Assembly: GCF_934632265.1 (NCBI RefSeq) | Contig: NZ_CAKTYH010000070.1 | Location: 1-10,603 of the forward strand | Reading direction: 5' to 3' | DNA length: 10,603 nucleotides | DNA from: an uncultured Senegalimassilia sp. | GTDB taxonomy: Bacteria; Actinomycetota; Coriobacteriia; Coriobacteriales; Eggerthellaceae | In this document: positions 6,513 to 10,603 of the stretch, in pieces | How positions within the stretch are numbered: the first letter of the stretch is position 1 | Layout: the number at the start of each line of letters is the position of its first letter | Made by a program: the position numbers and the translations under genes | Notes under the pieces: model-generated | Told to the model about the DNA's origin: nothing | Databases searched by the model: none | What the model saw: only the letters and a program-made list of their open reading frames with translations

Positions 6513-7433
6513 ATGGCTTCGAAGAAGATCAAGATCGAAGGTTCCAAGGAAAAGGGCCTGCAGGGCGAAGGCAAGCCCGAGCTCGTGCGCTTGGAGGCAG
6601 GAGGCCTGCGCGCCAACAGCTTCCAGCTTTCGGTGGGTGCGCTCGAGCGGGCGCTTCTGGCCGAGTTTCCCGCGGCCGATGCGGAGGAATGGGACCGCAC
6701 GGGCCTGTTGGTAGGCGATCCGGCGGCGCCGGTGCGCGCGGTGGCGGTTGCGCTCGACCCCACGGTCAGCGCCATCGATGCCGCCGCCGATGCGGGGGCG
6801 AACGTGCTCGTCACACATCACCCGGCGTTTCTGACCCCGCCCACGTCGTTTAAGCCCGCCTCGTCGCCGGCGTTGAGCTCCGGCGCCGTGGTATATCGCG
6901 CCATCCAGCGCGGGGTCGCGCTCATGAACTTCCATACCGCCCTCGACGTCTCGGCCCGCGCCCAGCGCATGCTGCCGGGCATGCTGGGGCTGTCGCTGCG
7001 CGGCGTGGTGGAGCCGAAGGCCGGGTGCGCCGAGAAGGGCTACGGCCAACTGTGCGCGCCCGCCGAGAAGATGACGCTCGGCCAGCTTGCCGCGCGCTGC
7101 ACCAGCGTGTTCGGCCGCGCCCCGCGCGTATGGGGCGGCTTCGACCGTGCGGTCGCCCGCATCGTCACCTGCACGGGCTCGGCGGGCCCCACGGGCCGCG
7201 CCGCGCTGGCCGCAGGCGCCGATGTGCTCGTAGCCGGCGAGGTCAAGTATCATGACGCGCTCGACCTGTCGCAGGCCGGCATGGCGGTCATCGACCTTGG
7301 CCACGATACCTCCGAGCTGCCGTTTTGCGGCGTGCTCGCCGCCAGCGTCCGCGATGCCGGCGTGCCCGACGAGCTGGTCGCCGTGGTGTCGCAGCGCGAC
7401 AGGTGGTCTTACCCCGAGGCCGTGCGCGTATAG
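6513..7433 (+). CDS. Nif3-like dinuclear metal centre protein (YbgI/YqfO family)
   Basis: Nif3/YbgI proteins are cytoplasmic, usually toroidal oligomers with a two-metal site. Roles such as GTP cyclohydrolase type 1-like activity have been suggested, but the function is not settled. Family motifs are EEWDRTGLLVGDP (58-70), VTHHPAF (100-106, His102/His103), NFHTALDV (139-146), the C-terminal AGADVLVAGEVKYHDALD (234-251) and IDLGHDTSE (260-268, His264/Glu268), matching the expected metal ligands. At 306 residues it lacks the large insert of the YqfO type. It has an N-terminal tail of about 40 residues before homology begins, the first 20 rich in Lys and Glu. AAGGA (6498-6502) suits ATG at 6513; ATG at 6507 (spacing 4) and TTG at 6504 are alternatives. 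The next gene is a zinc-ribbon protein, an association seen in other actinobacteria. Confidence 0.9.
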   Translation: MASKKIKIEGSKEKGLQGEGKPELVRLEAGGLRANSFQLSVGALERALLAEFPAADAEEWDRTGLLVGDPAAPVRAVAVALDPTVSAIDAAADAGANVLVTHHPAFLTPPTSFKPASSPALSSGAVVYRAIQRGVALMNFHTALDVSARAQRMLPGMLGLSLRGVVEPKAGCAEKGYGQLCAPAEKMTLGQLAARCTSVFGRAPRVWGGFDRAVARIVTCTGSAGPTGRAALAAGADVLVAGEVKYHDALDLSQAGMAVIDLGHDTSELPFCGVLAASVRDAGVPDELVAVVSQRDRWSYPEAVRV

Positions 7434-7443
7434 CTTGCAAACC

Positions 7444-7479
7444 GCGCCCCGCATCGCGGCTCGGCTGCGCACGGGGCGC
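7444..7479 (+). terminator. GC hairpin between the Nif3-like and zinc-ribbon genes
   Basis: GCGCCCCG (7444-7451) pairs perfectly with CGGGGCGC (7472-7479) across a 20-nt loop, in the 65-nt gap between two co-directional genes. There is no T-run, and the SD of the next gene follows 9 nt later. It may reduce readthrough or set differential stability rather than fully terminate. Confidence 0.4.
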
Positions 7480-7498
7480 CCGAACGAAAAGGATCCGT

Positions 7499-8224
7499 AT
7501 GAGGATAGATTCCGAGGTTTTGGCCGCGCTTCTGCACATGCAGGAGCTTGACGTGCAGATCATCCGTGCCGAGAAGCAGCTCCAGGAACTGCCCGAGCGC
7601 AAGGCCATCGCCGATGCCATGGCGAAGAAGCGCGCCGTTACCGCCAAGGCCGAGCAGGTGGAGAAGCTTGCGGCCAAGGCCGAGGACAAGCTCGCGCGCA
7701 TCACCGAGGAGGATGACGGCCTAGCGGAGAAGGCCCGCCGCATCCAAGACGAGATCGAGCAGGCGCAGGGCGATTTCCGCACCGTCGACGCGCGCACCAA
7801 GGAGCTGACGGGAGTTCAGGAGCGCCGGGATGTCCTTGAGGAGGATATGCGCGCCGTCGACGCCGAGCTGGAGAAGATCAAGGCGGTGCGCGCCCAGGTC
7901 GCCGCGGCCCTAGAACAGCTCGAGGGCATCGAACGCAGCGCCGGCGCCGCGTTCTCGCAGAAAGGCGGCGAGCTGAAGCAGCGTATCGCCGATATGCAGG
8001 CCAAACGCAAGGCCATGGCGCAGCGCGTTCCCGCCGACGACATGAAGCTTTACGAGCGCACGGCGGCGGCTACCGCCGGCGTGCCCTTGGCTTTGCTTGC
8101 CGAGGAGCGCTGCGGCGCATGCCGCACGCCCATCGAGCACGGGCGCGTGATCGACATGCGCGCCCAGGGCAACGTTGCCACGTGCCCCAATTGCGGCCGC
8201 CTGCTCATCTTGCAGGCGCATTAG
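7499..8224 (+). CDS. Coiled-coil protein with C-terminal C4 zinc ribbon (COG1579/CT398-like)
   Basis: A 241-residue cytoplasmic protein. Residues about 5-185 are a long, charged, heptad-like helical region rich in Glu, Lys, Arg and Ala, typical of an antiparallel coiled-coil hairpin. The C-terminus forms a C4 zinc ribbon, CGAC at 205-208 and CPNC at 229-232, with RLLI following as in the zf-RING_7 family. The molecular role of this family is not established; structural similarity to the chlamydial CT398 protein suggests an adaptor that binds nucleic acid or protein. The start is ATG at 7499 with AAGGA (7489-7493) 5 nt upstream; upstream in-frame codons lie in the Nif3-like gene and are not needed. 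Proximity to the Nif3-like gene suggests co-expression. Family call is firm, function unknown. Confidence 0.9.
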   Translation: MRIDSEVLAALLHMQELDVQIIRAEKQLQELPERKAIADAMAKKRAVTAKAEQVEKLAAKAEDKLARITEEDDGLAEKARRIQDEIEQAQGDFRTVDARTKELTGVQERRDVLEEDMRAVDAELEKIKAVRAQVAAALEQLEGIERSAGAAFSQKGGELKQRIADMQAKRKAMAQRVPADDMKLYERTAAATAGVPLALLAEERCGACRTPIEHGRVIDMRAQGNVATCPNCGRLLILQAH

Positions 8225-8262
8225 GGGAGGGGGATCGCCCGGCGAAAACCCCTTAAACGCAA

Positions 8263-8293
8263 GAATGCCCCCGCTCTTGGAGCGGGGGCATTC
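8263..8293. terminator. Bidirectional rho-independent terminator
   Basis: A perfect 14-bp stem (8263-8276 with 8280-8293) has a TTG loop. GTTTT follows on the plus strand, and TTGCGTTTAA follows when read from the minus strand. It lies between the convergent zinc-ribbon gene and rpmB and serves both. Confidence 0.92.
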
Positions 8294-8324
8294 GTTTTCC
8301 CGTATGGGATGTTCCGCGAAGGTG

Positions 8325-8516
8325 TTACGCGCGGGTGACCTTGCCGGCCTTCATGCACTTGGTGCAGACATTGGCCTTGCGGACATGGCCCTTGGCGTCC
8401 TTGATGGTGACCTTCTGGATGTTGGGACGGAACCAACGGTTCGTCACGCGGTGGGAATGGCTGACGTTACGACCGGCAACGGGGCCCTTACCGCAGATTT
8501 CGCAAACTTTAGACAT
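8325..8516 (-). CDS. rpmB: 50S ribosomal protein L28
   Basis: A 63-residue basic protein of the large ribosomal subunit. The sequence carries the family signatures [12 protein letters not shown] (1-12), [15 protein letters not shown] (18-32) and [14 protein letters not shown] (47-60). Cys5/Cys8 and Cys51/Cys54 form the four-cysteine zinc site of the C+ form of L28; some genomes also carry a cysteine-free paralogue for zinc starvation, not seen here. The start is ATG with a GGAG-type SD about 9 nt upstream. It is transcribed alone, with its own promoter and a bidirectional terminator at its 3' end. Divergent placement next to an Asp23-family gene and a DAK2 gene repeats the B. subtilis rpmB/yloU/yloV neighbourhood. 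Confidence 0.97.
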   Translation of the reverse strand: MSKVCEICGKGPVAGRNVSHSHRVTNRWFRPNIQKVTIKDAKGHVRKANVCTKCMKAGKVTRA

Positions 8517-8550
8517 TATTCATCACTCCATGTACCTAGGTTGCATGTAT

Positions 8551-8564
8551 CGGCGCGAACGCCG
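8551..8564 (-). promoter_or_regulatory. Small hairpin in the rpmB leader
   Basis: On the minus strand CGGCG-TTCG-CGCCG forms a 5-bp stem with a UUCG loop in the predicted 5' leader, about 35 nt before the ATG. It could contribute to leader stability or autogenous control of L28, but nothing in the sequence proves this. Confidence 0.35.
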
Positions 8565-8586
8565 CTCTTGCACAAAAAGCCCTCCA

Positions 8587-8616
8587 ACTATACCACACGT
8601 ACTTGCAGCATCACAA
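8587..8616 (-). promoter_or_regulatory. rpmB: Probable rpmB promoter
   Basis: Read on the minus strand, TTGTGA (8616-8611) and TATAGT (8592-8587) are separated by 18 bp, giving a sigma70-type promoter. The expected start point near 8580 leaves a leader of about 60 nt. Confidence 0.5.
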
Positions 8617-8636
8617 GATTATTTCGTGTTTATGCC

Positions 8637-8678
8637 TTGCATGCGCCGTGCATGCATACCGTCTGCACAATTGCATGC
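8637..8678. promoter_or_regulatory. Cluster of GCATGC palindromes, candidate operator array
   Basis: GCATGC occurs at 8639-8644, 8650-8655 and 8673-8678, with starts 11 and 23 bp apart, close to one and two helical turns. The first and third are embedded in an exact 10-bp direct repeat TTGCATGCGC (8637-8646 and 8671-8680). The third ends 2 bp before the TATACT -10 element of the Asp23-family gene, and all lie upstream of the divergent rpmB promoter. Related TTGCATG (8541-8547) and GCATATGC (8708-8715) are nearby. A regulator binding here could control either or both genes; the regulator is unknown. Confidence 0.4.
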
Positions 8679-8680
8679 GC

Positions 8681-8686
8681 TATACT
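8681..8686 (+). promoter_or_regulatory. -10 element for the Asp23-like/DAK2 operon
   Basis: TATACT lies 47 nt before the ATG of the Asp23-family gene. The -35 region (about 8657-8663) is poor, so the promoter may be weak or activator dependent. A GCATGC palindrome occupies the -10/-35 spacer. Confidence 0.5.
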
Positions 8687-8733
8687 GCCAGCAGAAGTTT
8701 CGAGCCCGCATATGCGTGCCAGAAAGGAATGCC

Positions 8734-9081
8734 ATGAACGATACCATCCCCGGCAACCTCCATGTTGCCAACGATGTCCTGGCCGACATGGTCGGCAACG
8801 CCGCGCTCGAGTGCTACGGCGTCGTCGGCATGGCCGCACCTTCCGCTGCCGACGGGATCGCCAAGATCCTGCCCGCCAGCCGCCTGCGCCGCGGCGTGAC
8901 GGTCACCGCCACCGAAGCAGGCGTGCACGTGGCGCTGTACGTCGTCATCGAGTACGGCACCAACATCAACACGGTGTCCCAGAACCTGGTCGACCAGGTC
9001 ACGTTCGTCTTGAAGGAGTATGCGCGCGTCCCGCTGGACGGGGTTGAAGTGCATGTGCAGGGCGTGAAGGTCCGCAAGTAG
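8734..9081 (+). CDS. Asp23/Gls24 family envelope stress response protein
   Basis: A 115-residue protein of the Asp23/Gls24 (DUF322) family, known in Gram-positive bacteria as membrane-associated or cytoplasmic proteins linked to cell-envelope stress. VANDVLADMVGNAALECYGV (10-29), the family's first helix and turn, is followed by the strand-rich half: VTVTATEAGVHVALYVVIEY, then GTNINTVSQNLVDQV, ending in VEVHVQGVKV. No transmembrane segment or signal peptide is visible. The start is ATG at 8734 with AAAGGA (8723-8728) 5 nt upstream; upstream in-frame codons run back through the divergent promoter and are not used. It lies 50 nt upstream of the DAK2 gene, the same order as yloU-yloV, so it probably forms an operon with it. 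Its exact job is unknown. Confidence 0.93.
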   Translation: MNDTIPGNLHVANDVLADMVGNAALECYGVVGMAAPSAADGIAKILPASRLRRGVTVTATEAGVHVALYVVIEYGTNINTVSQNLVDQVTFVLKEYARVPLDGVEVHVQGVKVRK

Positions 9082-9131
9082 CGCGCGCCTAAGCGCTTTG
9101 CCGCCTGCCCCAATGAAGGAGAATCCCATCA

Positions 9132-10603
9132 ATGTCTAGTACCTATACCAGCAACGACCTGGTCAACGCCATCGCGGCTGCCAGCAAAAACCTCAGCGCG
9201 CGCAAAGACGAGGTCAACCGCCTCAACGTCTTCCCCGTGCCCGATGGAGACACCGGCACGAACATGTCGCTGACGCTGGAATCCGTCGTCGCAAGCCTGG
9301 CCAAGCTGCCCATCGGCGCCTCCGCCGCCGAGATCCGCAAGGCCATCACCACTGGCGCGCTCATGGGCGCGCGCGGCAACTCCGGCGTCATCACCTCGCA
9401 GATCCTGCGCGGCCTGTGCGAAGGCTCCAACGGTTTCGATGCCGTCAGCGCCGAGTCCATCGAATCGGCCCTGGCCAAGGCCCAGGATGTCGCGTTCCAC
9501 GCGGTGCGCAAGCCCGTCGAGGGCACCATCCTCACGGTGCTGAAGGACTCCGCCGCCGCGGCCAAGCACGCGCGCAAGAAGAAGATGTCGGCCGACGAGG
9601 CGCTGGCCTACGTGGTGGAGCAGGCCTACGCCAGCGTGCAGCGCACGCCCGAGCTGCTTCCCGTACTGAAGGAGAACGGCGTGGTGGACTCCGGCGGCTA
9701 TGGCCTGGCCATCCTCATCGACGGCTTCGTGGCCGCCCTCACGGGCAAGGAGGGCCCGCTCGTCGACGCTCTGGCGTTCGCTCGCGATGCCGCCCCGAAG
9801 GTCGAGATCGAGCAGATCAACGACTGGGAGGGCAGCGAGTACACCTACTGCAACGAGTTCCTGGTGGATTCCGACACGCTCGACAAGGCCGAGGCGCTGG
9901 ACTTCCTGGCCACCATGGGCGACTGCGAGCTGTGCGTGGGCGAGGCCCCCAAGTTCAAGGTGCACGTGCACTCCAACACCCCCGACAAGGTGCTGGCGTA
10001 CTTCCTCGAGCGCGGCCAGATCTCCGAGGTGTTCATCCACAACATGAAGCTGCAGTCCGAGGAGCGCACCGAGAAGCTCGAGGCCGAGCAGCACGCCGAG
10101 CGCAAGCCGCTCGGGTTCGTGGCCGTCGCCGCAGGCCAGGGCAACGCCAAGATCTTGGAGTCGCTCGGCGTCGACGTGGTCGTCTCCGGCGGGCAGACCA
10201 TGAACCCCTCCACGAAGGACCTGCTCGATGCCGCCGCCAAGGTCAACGCCGACGCGGTCATCTTCCTTCCGAACAACAAGAACATCATCATGGCGGCCCA
10301 GTCCGCCTGCGAGCTGTCCGAGATCCCGGCAGGCGTGGTGCCCACCAAGTCCGTGCCGCAGGCCTTCGCCGCCATGTTCGGCGTGGATGCCCAGGCATCG
10401 CTTGAGGACAACGTCGAGGCCATGACCGAGGCGTTCGCCGACGTCAAGACCGGCGAGGTCACCACCGCCATCAAGGATTCCAAGGACGCCGAGGGCAACG
10501 CCATCGCCGATGGCGACGTCATCGGCATCGCCGACGGCGCCATCCATGCCGTGGGCCACAGCGTCTCCGACGTGGTCATGGGCCTGCTCGAGCACATGGA
10601 GGC
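9132..10603 (+). CDS. DAK2-domain protein, fatty-acid kinase FakA/YloV family (3' end outside window)
   Basis: The frame is open from ATG 9132 to the window end, 490 residues without a stop; full-length FakA-type proteins are about 550. In FakA/FakB systems this ATP-binding subunit phosphorylates fatty acids held by FakB (DegV family), giving acyl phosphates for phospholipid synthesis. Residues about 1-200 are the DhaL-like kinase domain: NVFPVPDGDTGTNMS (32-46, with Asp38 and Asp40 as Mg/ATP ligands), GARGNSGVITSQIL (79-92) and VDSGGYGLA (185-193). The middle domain (about 225-310) has Cys240 and the pair His278/His280 in KVHVH, matching the Cys-His-His site reported for Staphylococcus FakA. 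From about 327 (LGFVAVAAGQG, VSGGQTMNPS, FLPNNKNIIMAA) it is the C-terminal DegV-like domain. AAGGAG (9116-9121) lies 10 nt before the ATG. No FakB gene is visible in the window. Family call firm; substrate inferred. Confidence 0.94.
   Translation, partial: MSSTYTSNDLVNAIAAASKNLSARKDEVNRLNVFPVPDGDTGTNMSLTLESVVASLAKLPIGASAAEIRKAITTGALMGARGNSGVITSQILRGLCEGSNGFDAVSAESIESALAKAQDVAFHAVRKPVEGTILTVLKDSAAAAKHARKKKMSADEALAYVVEQAYASVQRTPELLPVLKENGVVDSGGYGLAILIDGFVAALTGKEGPLVDALAFARDAAPKVEIEQINDWEGSEYTYCNEFLVDSDTLDKAEALDFLATMGDCELCVGEAPKFKVHVHSNTPDKVLAYFLERGQISEVFIHNMKLQSEERTEKLEAEQHAERKPLGFVAVAAGQGNAKILESLGVDVVVSGGQTMNPSTKDLLDAAAKVNADAVIFLPNNKNIIMAAQSACELSEIPAGVVPTKSVPQAFAAMFGVDAQASLEDNVEAMTEAFADVKTGEVTTAIKDSKDAEGNAIADGDVIGIADGAIHAVGHSVSDVVMGLLEHME

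Noticed and set aside
9088..9100. Short palindrome AAGCGCTT between the Asp23-like and DAK2 genes
   Set aside because: Too short and without a T-run; the gap is only 50 nt and the two genes look co-transcribed.
9129..10595. Long minus-strand open frame opposite the DAK2 gene
   Set aside because: The plus strand encodes an uninterrupted, clearly recognisable FakA-type protein. The antisense translation is low-complexity and has no family match I recognise.

Overview
This is a GC-rich bacterial chromosomal window of mostly housekeeping genes, with clear Shine-Dalgarno (SD) motifs and GC-biased third codon positions. Gene content and protein style suggest a high-GC actinobacterium, most likely class Coriobacteriia (Eggerthellaceae-like). 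That placement is an inference from recognised protein families; no 16S rRNA or other decisive marker is present. I see no mobile element, CRISPR array, tRNA or rRNA.

Layout. Positions 1-638 (+) hold the 3' end of mfd, the transcription-repair coupling factor. It converges on a long minus-strand gene (758-2761) encoding an unusual three-part protein: a VanZ-like membrane domain, an RDD membrane domain and a cytoplasmic NAD(P)HX epimerase (YjeF_N/NnrE) domain. Upstream of it on the same strand is a small O6-alkylguanine-DNA alkyltransferase homologue (2897-3367) whose active-site Cys is replaced by Leu. A short divergent promoter region (3368-3489) separates it from a plus-strand pair: rpe (ribulose-phosphate 3-epimerase, GTG start at 3490) and a NifS/IscS-type cysteine desulfurase starting 7 nt after the rpe stop. 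A tetraloop hairpin ends that pair. A 190-nt stretch rich in stem-loops then leads to a PHP-family histidinol-phosphatase-like gene (5601-6413). Next come a Nif3-like metal-binding protein (6513-7433) and a coiled-coil/zinc-ribbon protein (7499-8224), each preceded by a GC-rich hairpin.

A 14-bp-stem bidirectional terminator (8263-8293) separates the zinc-ribbon gene from minus-strand rpmB (ribosomal protein L28, zinc-binding form). Divergent from rpmB is an Asp23/Gls24-family gene (8734-9081), followed by a DAK2/FakA-type fatty-acid kinase gene that runs off the end of the window (9132-10603). The arrangement rpmB <- -> asp23-like - DAK2 matches rpmB/yloU/yloV in Bacillus subtilis.

Most genes are ordinary. 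The points deserving a second look are the VanZ-RDD-NnrE fusion and its basic insertion, the alkyltransferase homologue with a PLHR motif, the cluster of GCATGC palindromes in the rpmB/asp23 divergent region, and the structured leader before the PHP gene. I found no convincing evidence of a wholly new multi-gene system.
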